Shown here in pieces: positions 26,426 to 33,994 of a stretch of DNA of 64,000 bases; position 1 is the stretch's first letter; every line of letters begins with the position of its first letter. Below the pieces are notes generated by a model, which saw nothing but the letters and a program-made list of their open reading frames with translations, was not told the DNA's origin and made no database searches. The stretch is from Actinomyces sp. S6-Spd3 (GTDB lineage Bacteria > Actinomycetota > Actinomycetes > Actinomycetales > Actinomycetaceae): positions 247,856 through 311,855 of the forward strand of contig NZ_JRMV01000272.1 in NCBI RefSeq assembly GCF_000758755.1. The letters are read 5' to 3'. The position numbers and the translations under genes are program-made.

Positions 26426-26824
26426 ATGATGATCGTTGCAATGGCTTTTGCCATTCTTTCCGCGCTGCTTCACGTTTTCATCTTCTATATGGAGTCAATC
26501 TCCTGGACCTCCGAGCGCACCCGCGCAACCTTCAACATGAGTGCAGAAGCGGCTGAAAACACGAAAGAAATGGCCTTCAACCAAGGCTTTTACAACCTCT
26601 TTCTCGCGCTTGAGGTATTCGTAGGGGTCCTCGTCTACGTGTTCGCGTCCCCGGCCGTTGGCCTCGCCCTCATGCTCTTTGGGACCGGCTCGATGCTCGC
26701 TGCAGCACTGCTCCTCTTCATCACCTCGCCGGATAAGCGAAGCGCAGCCATTAAGCAGGGAGCCCTTCCGCTTTTCGCCGTCATCGCCTTGGTTGCAACG
26801 ATGACACTGATTTTCCTGGTCTAA
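26426..26824 (+). CDS. DUF1304 family small membrane protein
   Basis: A 132-residue protein with four membrane helices. The first helix with HVFIFYMES, the FNQGFYNLFLA segment and the even helix spacing are typical of DUF1304 proteins, whose function is unknown. A Glu in helix 1 and an Asn-Gln pair in helix 2 are the only polar residues that might be functional. It starts 60 bp after the hairpin that follows nrdG and ends 39 bp before the LytR_C gene. Confidence 0.82.
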   Translation: MMIVAMAFAILSALLHVFIFYMESISWTSERTRATFNMSAEAAENTKEMAFNQGFYNLFLALEVFVGVLVYVFASPAVGLALMLFGTGSMLAAALLLFITSPDKRSAAIKQGALPLFAVIALVATMTLIFLV

Positions 26825-26863
26825 TTCGTGCACAAAGTAGCGTCGGTGAAGTAGGTTAGTTCT

Positions 26864-27463
26864 GTGAGTGCACCACAACCTCAACTGTCCCGACGCGAGC
26901 TCTACCGCCGCGAACGCCAGCTCAAGCAGAACTCGATCTTCTCGATCGTGTTCTCAGTCATGGCTGGCGTCAGTGTGTTGAGCCTTTTGGTGCTGACGGG
27001 AATCCTTCCCATCCCCTTCCTCAACGGTTTTTCCGCGAAGGTCGAGTACGCCTCGGCGGGAGATATCCCCTGCCCCAGCGAAGAAACCCAGCCCCTTGCG
27101 GCCTCGGGAATCAAGGTTCAAGTACTGAACACAACCTCGCGTTCGGGGGTTGCGCGCGACGCCTCGGACATGCTGAAGACCGTCGGTTTCCAGGTCGCTG
27201 ACCCCTCCAACTCCTCACCGGAGTACGCGGGATCGGCACAAATTCAGGCAGGACCGCAGTCAGTGGACCAGGCCTACACGGTGGCGCGTTTCTTCCCCTC
27301 ATCGCGAGTGACCCTGACCGACAATACCGAACCCGGCGTGACGGTTCTTCTGGGTTCGCTCTATAACGGAGCTCTGACCGCCGAAGATCTGCAGCGCGTG
27401 CAGGAAAACCACGACAACCTCAAAGGCCCCAGCACCTGTCTGCTGGTGAAGTCGACGAAGTAA
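26864..27463 (+). CDS. Membrane-anchored LytR_C domain protein
   Basis: A 199-residue protein. A basic cytoplasmic N-terminus is followed by one membrane helix (about 26-47) and an extracellular LytR cell-envelope C-terminal domain (PF13399) with KVQVLNTTSRSGVA near residue 85 and the later TVLLGSLYNG strand. The LytR_C domain often follows LytR-CpsA-Psr ligases but here stands alone, as in many Actinobacteria, with an unknown wall-related role. The start is a GTG at 26864. It converges on the TetR gene at 27480 with 16 bp between stops. Confidence 0.82.
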   Translation: MSAPQPQLSRRELYRRERQLKQNSIFSIVFSVMAGVSVLSLLVLTGILPIPFLNGFSAKVEYASAGDIPCPSEETQPLAASGIKVQVLNTTSRSGVARDASDMLKTVGFQVADPSNSSPEYAGSAQIQAGPQSVDQAYTVARFFPSSRVTLTDNTEPGVTVLLGSLYNGALTAEDLQRVQENHDNLKGPSTCLLVKSTK

Positions 27464-27479
27464 AAGTCGCCGGGCGCCG

Positions 27480-28034
27480 CTAAAAGCGAGCGTGCGAAAG
27501 GTCTGGAAGCGAGTCCAGATAGGCCAGAGCCGCAGAAATCAGTGCGCGGCGTTCCTGGGTGGTCAGATCGTAGGAATTGATGTGGTCGTGGACCCACAAA
27601 CCATCGGCGATGATGTACAGCAGGTAAATGTCTGGATCCGCAAGGATTTCCTCACGCGGGAGCAGCCAGGGGCCCAAAATGTTGTCCCACACCTCGGCGC
27701 CTTCTTCGCTGGTGTGCGTATCCAAAGCAAGTAAGAGGTCTGCGCGGGTTGCGCTTTGAGAGAGTACCTCGACGACGGCGCGCAAGCGTTCGCGGGGGGA
27801 AAGTTCTTCGGGCGGGGCGCCCGCGGCCTCGAGCAGGCTTGCTCGCCACGACGAGGCCAAGTGCTCGTTGAGCGCCAAAAGCAGCGCCGCGCGCGAGGGG
27901 AAGTGGTAGAGCAGGCCGGACTTCGACATTCCTGAAGCCTTCGCCAGCGAATCGTAGGTCAGGGCGTCCAGGCTCTTCTTATCGATAATCTCGAGGGCGG
28001 CCTGAATGAGCAGGGATTTTTTACTCGTGCGCAT
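27480..28034 (-). CDS. TetR-family regulator of the MFS pump
   Basis: A 184-residue TetR regulator. The N-terminal helix-turn-helix covers about residues 10-52, with DSLAKASGMSKSGLLYHFPSR holding the recognition helix; the rest is a helical ligand domain. The gene begins inside the end of the MFS gene (14-bp overlap) with GGAG seven bases before its ATG, so it is the second gene of the efflux operon. It probably represses its own operon from the 28-bp palindrome at 29502-29529; the inducer is unknown. Confidence 0.88.
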   Translation of the reverse strand: MRTSKKSLLIQAALEIIDKKSLDALTYDSLAKASGMSKSGLLYHFPSRAALLLALNEHLASSWRASLLEAAGAPPEELSPRERLRAVVEVLSQSATRADLLLALDTHTSEEGAEVWDNILGPWLLPREEILADPDIYLLYIIADGLWVHDHINSYDLTTQERRALISAALAYLDSLPDLSHARF

Positions 28035-29484
28035 ACTTGGTCTCCTTCGGGTTGTCTGTCAGAAGCGCGGCGGTGACGACGGCAGCGGTGAAAGATACTG
28101 CAATCGCGATGCACAGCGTCCACGTGTAGGCGGTATCGATAGCAGAGGCGGCCATGGGGGCAAGAGCCGGATTATGAGCCGAGGCATCCATACTATGTGC
28201 AACTTCGGGCGCGGCGTTGATTGTGTAGAAAAGTGACATCAGCGAGCCGAGGATGGCGACCGAGAGCATGGTTCCAAATTCGTAAGAAACCGATTCAATT
28301 GCCGAGGCCATGCCAGTGCGGCGCGCGGGAGCGGAGCCGATGATCGCGGTCGAAGTGACGCTCATGGCCAGGCCGGTACCCGTACCAACGAGGACCAGGG
28401 CAATCATGAAGAGCGGGAAGAAACCTTCGCGTATGGCAAAGACCGCAAGGATTCCAGCGATGGTCGCGATGACGTAGCCTCCCGAGATGACCGTCCGAAA
28501 ACCGATGCGGTCAACGTAGCGGCCACCGAAGATTGCGCCGGGGAAAGCGGCGATTGCGACTGCGCCGGTCACGAGGCCGGCTTGGAGCGGGGTGAACCCG
28601 GCGGAGAGCTGGAAGCGCTGGGTTGTAAGGATTTCAATTCCCGAGACGACGAACATTCCAAGAAACGCACCGAGGAAACCGGCGGTGAAAAGGCGGCTCT
28701 TGAAGACGTCCAGGGTGAGGAGTGGGGTGTCAAGGAAGTGCTGGCGGTGGACGAATAGGGCGAGGCCGATCGCAAAGAGGACGATCCCCGTTGTCACCAA
28801 AGTGGTGTCGATGGGGGTGTGTGCCAGATTTTCGATGGTGAGGACCAGGCCGACCATGGTGACGGTTGCGTAGAGGGAGGACATGAAATCCCAATTTCGC
28901 TTGGGGTTGGGGAAATTGTCCGGCGCAATGAGGTAGGTGCCTACAAGGGCGATGATGACGATCGGAATGTTAATGAGGAAGACTGCGCCCCACCAGGTGT
29001 GGGTCAGGAGGAAGCCGCCCAGAAGGGGTCCGACGGCGGAGCCGACTGTCGCGACTGAGCCCCAGATTCCAATCGCGGTGTTGCGCTCGCGGGGTTCGAA
29101 GAAGGTCTGGCGGATGAGGGCGAGTGTGGAGGGCATCAGGACTGCTGCTCCGGCTCCGAGGAATGCGCGGGCGCCGATGAGAACACCAACGTTGGGTGCG
29201 AATGCTGCAACCGCCGATGCGATGCCGAAAATCGTGAGTCCGATTTCGAACATGCGACGGTGCCCGATTTTGTCTCCGAGTGTTCCGGTTCCTAGGAGCA
29301 GGCCAGCGAGGACAAGGGGGTAGGCATTGATGATCCACAGGCCTTGTTGGTGGCTCGTGTGGAGTTCGGCTCGAAGGGTGGGAAGCGCAACGTAGAGGAT
29401 CGAGTTATCTGCAGCAACGATGAATAACCCGAGGGAAATGATCAGCAAGAAGGCCCAACGAGCTCGGGCCGATTCGGAGCGCAT
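28021..29484 (-). CDS. MFS efflux transporter, DHA2 (EmrB/QacA) type, 14 helices
   Basis: A 487-residue drug:proton antiporter-like protein with 14 predicted helices. DHA2 marks include VAADNSILYVALPTL in helix 1, GDKIGHRRMFEIG (motif A) near residue 70, and GSAVGPLLGG (motif C) near residue 148. The closest known types are LfrA/SmvA/QacA pumps, which export cationic dyes, biocides and drugs. It is followed directly by its TetR gene, and a strong palindrome lies 18-45 bp before the start. The actual substrate cannot be read from sequence. Confidence 0.9.
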   Translation of the reverse strand: MRSESARARWAFLLIISLGLFIVAADNSILYVALPTLRAELHTSHQQGLWIINAYPLVLAGLLLGTGTLGDKIGHRRMFEIGLTIFGIASAVAAFAPNVGVLIGARAFLGAGAAVLMPSTLALIRQTFFEPRERNTAIGIWGSVATVGSAVGPLLGGFLLTHTWWGAVFLINIPIVIIALVGTYLIAPDNFPNPKRNWDFMSSLYATVTMVGLVLTIENLAHTPIDTTLVTTGIVLFAIGLALFVHRQHFLDTPLLTLDVFKSRLFTAGFLGAFLGMFVVSGIEILTTQRFQLSAGFTPLQAGLVTGAVAIAAFPGAIFGGRYVDRIGFRTVISGGYVIATIAGILAVFAIREGFFPLFMIALVLVGTGTGLAMSVTSTAIIGSAPARRTGMASAIESVSYEFGTMLSVAILGSLMSLFYTINAAPEVAHSMDASAHNPALAPMAASAIDTAYTWTLCIAIAVSFTAAVVTAALLTDNPKETKYAHE

Positions 29485-29501
29485 GCGAAGATGCTAGCAC
29501 A

Positions 29502-29529
29502 TAACTGTAACGGACGTCCGGTTTAGTTA
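29502..29529. promoter_or_regulatory. TetR-type operator in front of the MFS-tetR operon
   Basis: A 28-bp imperfect palindrome (11 of 14 positions match between halves) centred on CGGACGTCCG, lying 18-45 bp before the MFS start. It is a typical place and size for a TetR repressor site overlapping the promoter. Confidence 0.7.
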
Positions 29530-29564
29530 CTGGATATGAGTGTAGGCCGTTGTGGGTAAAAGCC

Positions 29565-29600
29565 GGGGCCGGGGGTGTCCTTTCGAACACCCCCGGCCCC
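29565..29600 (-). terminator. Terminator of the uracil/xanthine permease gene
   Basis: A perfect 14-bp GC-rich stem (29565-29578 with 29587-29600) just after the permease stop, followed on the minus strand by a few T residues. Confidence 0.8.
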
Positions 29601-29616
29601 GAGTGATCAGAGTCGA

Positions 29617-30984
29617 TCAGGCTTGAGTGGAGCGATGCCGTGAAGCGTAGGGTTCGCTTTCGAGTTCAGATCCCGCGGGAGCCGAAGCGGGCGAGGCCTG
29701 CTCAAGGTTGGTTCCACGCAGCTTCGAGATGCCGCGCATGCCGTGGTAGACGATGATCGCAGCGCCGGTACCCAGGGCGATACCGCCGAAGGTCATGCCG
29801 CTGATGTCCCAGGTGAAGTCTGCGATTGCGACGATCAGTGCGATAGCAGCGGTATTGAGGTTGACCGGGTTGGCGAAATCCACGCGGTTCTGGACCCAGA
29901 TACGCACGCCGAGCATGCCGATCATGCCGTAGAGGACGGTACCGGCGCCGCCGAGGACACCGGAGGGAATCGTTGCGATGAGCGCACCGAACTTGGGCAT
30001 GAGGGAGAGCAGGAAGGCGCAGCATGCTGCGACGATGTAGGCAGCCGTCGAGTAGACGCGGGTTGCGGCCATAACGCCGATGTTCTCGGCGTAGGTCGTC
30101 GTACCGGAACCGCCGCCCGCACCTGCGAGCATAGTGGAGACACCGTCTGCGAAGAGTGCGCGTCCGGTCAGATCGTCAAGGTTCTCGCCGGTCATTGCGG
30201 ACACGGACTTCACGTGGCCGACGTTTTCGGCGATGAGGACGAAGACCACGGGGACGAAGAGGCCCAGAGTGGAGACGGAGAAGGAGGGGGTGTGGAATTG
30301 CGGCAGACCGAACCATGCGGCCTCGCGAACTGCATCGAACTTGACCTCGTGCTGGAACACTGCAGCAATGTAGCCAATGAGGACGCCGAAGAGGATGGAG
30401 AGGCGGCCGATGATGCCCTTGAAGAGGACCGTGATCAAGCAGATCGAGACGATCGTGATGACGGCGGTGATGGGGCCGGTCTTGACCCAGTTCCATGCGG
30501 CGGGCGCAAGGTTCAGACCGATGAGGGCGACGATTGCGCCGGTGACGGTCGGGGGCATGATGGCGTCAATCCAGCGCACACCTGCGAAGTGAACGATGAT
30601 GCCGACAAGAGCCAGGGTTGCGCCGGTGGCAATGATGCCGCCCAGAGCGAAGCTCGGACCGAGATCCTGCATTCCGGAGACGGCCATGATCGGCGAAATT
30701 AAAGCGAAGGACGACCCCAAATAACTTGGGAGTCGTCCTGCAGTGATAAGGAAGAAGAGGAGCGTTCCGATTGCCGAGAAGAACAGCGTCGTTGACGGCG
30801 GGAATCCGGTGAGCAAGGGAACCAAAAAAGTTGCCCCGAACATTGCAACGACGTGTTGTGCGCCAATTCCAATTGTTCGAGGCCAAGAAAGACGTTCGCC
30901 GGGAAGAACTACGTCCCCGGGAGCAATACTGGTGCCATCGCCATGAAGTTTCCAGCGGAAGAATCCAGATTGTGCAACAGACAT
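29617..30984 (-). CDS. Uracil/xanthine permease (NCS2 family)
   Basis: A 455-residue nucleobase transporter of the NCS2/UraA type with about 14 helices. Family marks are QHVVAMFGATFLVP in helix 1, SSFALISPI in the substrate-binding half-helix, and AENVGHVKSVSAMTG near residue 255, where the conserved Glu binds the nucleobase. Uracil is the most likely substrate given similarity to UraA, with xanthine as an alternative. The C-terminal 30 residues are polar. It is a single gene with its own terminator. The 160 bp upstream is shared with the divergent DUF4190-like gene, and I see no pyrimidine attenuator there. Confidence 0.9.
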   Translation of the reverse strand: MSVAQSGFFRWKLHGDGTSIAPGDVVLPGERLSWPRTIGIGAQHVVAMFGATFLVPLLTGFPPSTTLFFSAIGTLLFFLITAGRLPSYLGSSFALISPIMAVSGMQDLGPSFALGGIIATGATLALVGIIVHFAGVRWIDAIMPPTVTGAIVALIGLNLAPAAWNWVKTGPITAVITIVSICLITVLFKGIIGRLSILFGVLIGYIAAVFQHEVKFDAVREAAWFGLPQFHTPSFSVSTLGLFVPVVFVLIAENVGHVKSVSAMTGENLDDLTGRALFADGVSTMLAGAGGGSGTTTYAENIGVMAATRVYSTAAYIVAACCAFLLSLMPKFGALIATIPSGVLGGAGTVLYGMIGMLGVRIWVQNRVDFANPVNLNTAAIALIVAIADFTWDISGMTFGGIALGTGAAIIVYHGMRGISKLRGTNLEQASPASAPAGSELESEPYASRHRSTQA

Positions 30985-31148
30985 GCTGTTAAATCTCCGA
31001 TCAGTTAAAAGGTCTGGGCCGAAACCGGTCGGAACACCATCATAGCCTTCTTTTGCGCTTGAACATAAAACCGCTCGCTATGTGGCGCCTCACATCAGAA
31101 GCCCTCGATGTGGCATCCTTGAGGAAGGAAGAACATGAAGGGAGCCTG

Positions 31149-31631
31149 ATGAGTGCATTAAACCCCTATGCTCCCGGCGGGAGTGGGATCAGCGGGCAGG
31201 GCGCGGCAGCTGCAAACAGTGCCCCTGGGCAAGCTGGCGTAAACGGTGCCGCAATTCAGACGGCAACCGTTGGAATTGACGATCCCTATGGTCCAACCCC
31301 GCACCTTGAGACTCCAAAGCCCCAGCAGACACAAATGGTCTTTCCGGGTAGCGATGATCCGGCGCTGCTCTACGTATTTTCCTCGCCCGGTTATACCTCA
31401 CCTAAGCCTCAAGTGAATTCCGTTGCCACTGCTGCCGCATGGTGCGGGTGCTTCTCTTTGCTCTTCATTCCCGCATTCATTGCAGTCATTTTGGGGACGA
31501 TCGGGCTTGTGCAGTCAACGTCGATGAACGGCGTAGGGCGCAAGGCTGCGATGGGGGCAATTGGTGCTGGCAGCGTCGGCATTGTCTTCTGGGTTTTAGC
31601 TTGGATGCTTGCCTTTAGCGGGCTGAAGTAG
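31149..31631 (+). CDS. DUF4190-type two-helix membrane protein
   Basis: A 160-residue protein. A low-complexity Gly/Ala/Pro-rich N-terminal half (about 1-95) precedes two membrane helices in the pattern AAAWCGCFSLLFIPAFIAVILGTIGL and GAIGAGSVGIVFWVLAWML, which is the DUF4190 layout. The function is unknown. The frame opens further upstream, but the ATG at 31149 has GGGAG about 8 bases before it. It lies 118 bp before tRNA-Ser. Confidence 0.7.
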   Translation: MSALNPYAPGGSGISGQGAAAANSAPGQAGVNGAAIQTATVGIDDPYGPTPHLETPKPQQTQMVFPGSDDPALLYVFSSPGYTSPKPQVNSVATAAAWCGCFSLLFIPAFIAVILGTIGLVQSTSMNGVGRKAAMGAIGAGSVGIVFWVLAWMLAFSGLK

Positions 31632-31748
31632 GAAATTCACGCGCGTGCTATTCACCTATGGTGAGGGATTCCACGCTGGATAGTGGCATCAAAATTTCGC
31701 GATTTCGGCGAATTCCGCTAGCATTACGGGGTGCGTGTTTCACGCTCC

Positions 31749-31833
31749 GGAGGATTCGCCTAGTGGCCTATGGCGCACGCTTGGAAAGCGTGTTGGGTGC
31801 AAGCCCTCGGGGGTTCGAATCCCCCATCCTCCG
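31749..31833 (+). tRNA. tRNA-Ser(GGA)
   Basis: An 85-nt tRNA with the long variable arm of class II tRNAs. The acceptor GGAGGAT pairs with ATCCTCC, the anticodon loop TTGGAAA carries GGA, and the T-loop is GTTCGAATC. A hairpin terminator follows. Confidence 0.95.
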
Positions 31834-31841
31834 CAGTACGT

Positions 31842-31872
31842 CCCCGGGATCTCAACGGATCCCGGGGTTTTT
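31842..31872 (+). terminator. Terminator of tRNA-Ser
   Basis: A 9-bp stem (CCCCGGGAT with ATCCCGGGG) followed by TTTTT, immediately after the tRNA. Confidence 0.9.
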
Positions 31873-32137
31873 CCTTTGTTTGCAACGTTTTTGGGCTGTG
31901 TGTATTGAAACCGATATATACCGATAGGTACCTTTGGGGGCGCTAAAAGTGGCCCCAATACGCCCCCATCAATTTGAGGTTCGGTTATCTTGCAGAAATT
32001 CCCTCCAGGGATCGAGAGGGACACAGTGTGTGAAAAATATAGGGCGAGCGCCTATACCGCGGTGAAGAGATCTAGTGTCCTTCCATGCGGATCGGGTATA
32101 AGAAAACCCGTTCCTGCGCAGGTGCGGGAGGCATGAG
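31873..32137. other. Intergenic stretch behind tRNA-Ser, comparatively AT-rich
   Basis: No convincing gene. It contains AT-rich patches (for example GATATATACCGATA), an interrupted inverted repeat, GGGGGCGCTAAAAGTGGCCCC-like, around 31937-31966, and a small hairpin near 32105. Position behind a tRNA 3' end and base composition make an old insertion possible, but I found no integrase remnant and no copy of the tRNA end. Confidence 0.4.
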
Positions 32138-32168
32138 AAAACCCCGCTCGCAAGTCGCGGCGGGGTTT
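32138..32168 (-). terminator. Terminator of the 93-residue gene
   Basis: AAACCCCGC pairs with GCGGGGTTT; T residues follow on the minus strand just after the stop at 32186. Confidence 0.75.
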
Positions 32169-32185
32169 AGGGTTGCTTCAGTTAG

Positions 32186-32467
32186 CTATGCAGCAGTATT
32201 GGCATTTTGCGCTGCGAAGCCCGCGCGGAGTTCTTCGAGTTCAAAATCAAAAGCTCCGGCATACTCGTCATTAAAAGCAACGAGCCGCTCAATCCAATCT
32301 TGGTTAACTTGCTTGTGCTCGACAAGCGCAGCGACCGCGCCCTCTACGTCCGGGCCGTCGTATTCGAGCATTTCTAAGAAGACAGGAATATACTCACGGT
32401 CGCCTAACGCTTCCAAAAGCGCGACCACATCAAGAACAAACTTTGTTGGGGTGTCACGCGATTCCAT
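32186..32467 (-). CDS. Small acidic protein of unknown function (93 aa)
   Basis: A 93-residue acidic, helical-looking cytoplasmic protein without recognisable motifs. Its size, acidity and leucine spacing recall immunity or antitoxin-type proteins, but no toxin partner is adjacent, so I do not assign that. It has its own terminator downstream; the ribosome binding site before the ATG at 32467 is weak. The surrounding 600 bp is poorer in GC than the rest of the window, suggesting recent acquisition. Confidence 0.55.
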   Translation of the reverse strand: MESRDTPTKFVLDVVALLEALGDREYIPVFLEMLEYDGPDVEGAVAALVEHKQVNQDWIERLVAFNDEYAGAFDFELEELRAGFAAQNANTAA

Positions 32468-32608
32468 AGACTAGGTATCCCCTATCTAGTCGCTCTGATG
32501 GGATAAATACCCTTAATTTTACCGCGCGGGTTATAGTCTCGAATCAGCGGATCGCTCTCGACTCGCATGCTCATAATGAGCACGAGCGCATTTGGAAAGA
32601 GAAAGACC

Positions 32609-32637
32609 CCGCCCGCCCGCAGCGTGCGGACGGGCGG
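32609..32637 (-). terminator. Terminator of the LAKTG surface-protein gene
   Basis: A 12-bp GC-rich stem with one mismatch (32609-32620 with 32626-32637), 22 bp after the stop. Pyrimidine-rich sequence follows on the minus strand. Confidence 0.65.
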
Positions 32638-32659
32638 AAACTCTATATCGCCTCGGAAA

Positions 32660-33460
32660 TCAGGCGCGACGCTTGCGAGCAGTCACGGCAGCGCCGCCAG
32701 CAGTTGCTACAAGAGTAGCCGCAGCCAAAACTCCTGATTCGAAACCAGTCTTTGCCAGTGCAGGCTTCTTAGGCGACTGAGTTGTCGGCTGGTCAGGAGC
32801 AGGCGTGGTGGGAGCCGTTGTCGAAGGACTCGGGGCAACGGTCGTGGGCGTTGCAGGCTGAGTCGGTGCCGGAGGCTGAGACGTGGAGGGCGCGGGAGTC
32901 GGCGTTGCTGCAATCTGGCGGATCACGATGTCAGTATCGCGACCAACTGCGCGTGCGTCAGCCGGATTATTCGGGTCCACGGTCTGCGCGGCCTCGTTGA
33001 AGCCGAAGACCGACTGGCCGGGAACGATTTCGTAGCCGCCGGGAAGCTGGGGGAGAGCGGTTGACGCTGCGCGAGAAGGATCCGTTTGGTCATTGGCATA
33101 GACCGTCGAAGCCAAAACTTGACCAGAGGGATCGACCAGACGAATCCGTCCGAGGTGTGAGTACTGAACCTCGCAGACAAAGTGCATGGCAGGATTGTCT
33201 GGATCAAAGTTCACGGCAGGCGCGGAGGTCTGCAAGGTGTAAGACCCCGGGACGACGGGGCTGGGTGTTGAGGGGAGCGTCGCCGCGCCCGCGGCGGGCT
33301 GGTACTCCTGGCGAGGCTCAAGAATGGTTTCGTTTTCGTCTGCGATGTAGCAGGTGGCGGGGCCCGCGACCTCGGCGGCCTGCGCCGACTGCTGAGCAAA
33401 GACGGGTACTGCTGCGACGAAGAGTAGTGCTGTCGCTGCACAAGTCAGTTTGGTTCGCAT
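32660..33460 (-). CDS. Small LAKTG-anchored cell-surface protein
   Basis: A 266-residue exported protein. A signal peptide covers about residues 1-29 (basic start, hydrophobic core, cleavage near AQA). A globular part of about 150 residues carries two copies of a DP-NNP/DPDNPA-like motif. A Pro/Thr/Ser-rich stalk (about 180-230) leads to the sorting signal LAKTG, a hydrophobic helix and RKRRA. LAXTG motifs are used by class E sortases in high-GC Gram-positives. The ligand is unknown. The start of its sorting domain (TGFESGVL) closely resembles that of the large adhesin (TGAESGVL) encoded divergently beyond the SRP RNA. The ATG at 33460 is chosen because it directly precedes the signal peptide. 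Confidence 0.8.
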   Translation of the reverse strand: MRTKLTCAATALLFVAAVPVFAQQSAQAAEVAGPATCYIADENETILEPRQEYQPAAGAATLPSTPSPVVPGSYTLQTSAPAVNFDPDNPAMHFVCEVQYSHLGRIRLVDPSGQVLASTVYANDQTDPSRAASTALPQLPGGYEIVPGQSVFGFNEAAQTVDPNNPADARAVGRDTDIVIRQIAATPTPAPSTSQPPAPTQPATPTTVAPSPSTTAPTTPAPDQPTTQSPKKPALAKTGFESGVLAAATLVATAGGAAVTARKRRA

Positions 33461-33619
33461 TGAAATTCCAACCAGCTTTCTACCTATATGTTCAAACGCG
33501 GTGATGGGGATGCGCTCATTCGATTCAAGTTTATATCGAGTGGGTGAGCTGGCCAAATATGTGGCTTGGAGGGCTAGGGGAAGCGGGAGGAAGATTGTAT
33601 TCATTACCACGGGTCGCCG

Positions 33620-33738
33620 CGAAAGCTCTGCTCCGTGTAGACTGTTCCCGGATCCTCCGTGTGACGGTATCATCCGAACCTCCCCAGGGCAGGAATGCAG
33701 CAAGGATAAGGGTGCGCTGCCGGGTACGCGGGGGGTTC
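33620..33738 (+). ncRNA. ffs: Signal recognition particle RNA (small bacterial 4.5S type)
   Basis: The domain IV hairpin is clear at about 33684-33703: CAGG, then GCA-GGAA-TGC with its GGAA tetraloop, then AGCA, i.e. the asymmetric loop that binds Ffh. It is preceded by the TCCGTGTGA segment typical of actinobacterial SRP RNAs and followed by a G-run and TTCTTTT as terminator. The exact 5' end is an estimate. In many Actinobacteria this gene lies directly before dnaX; here a 6.2-kb adhesin gene intervenes. Confidence 0.8.
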
Positions 33739-33994
33739 TTTTGTATTTGGGCGCCAAAATGGCGGGATTTATCCTGTGTAACTACGCACATGTGGTTACG
33801 TAGCGACCTATTTTTGAGACCTCGAAAAACTCATCATTTTTCCAGCTGGAGAGCAAATTTCTTCGCCCTCAACATCCGGGCATTTGCGCAGGTCACTAGT
33901 TACTTGTCGATACAAATGTGAATCCGTATATACGTGTCACCTTATTACAAATAGAATCGACCTGATCCATCTCTACCTTCAACAGGAGAACACA

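Noticed and set aside
29743..30702. 319-codon + strand frame opposite the uracil/xanthine permease
   Set aside because: The composition is extremely Asp/Gly/Glu/His-rich as expected for antisense to a membrane protein, with no family similarity, whereas the minus strand encodes a clear NCS2 permease.
31740..32024. 94-codon minus-strand frame across tRNA-Ser
   Set aside because: Its C-terminal half is a translation of the tRNA itself, a well-known annotation artefact.
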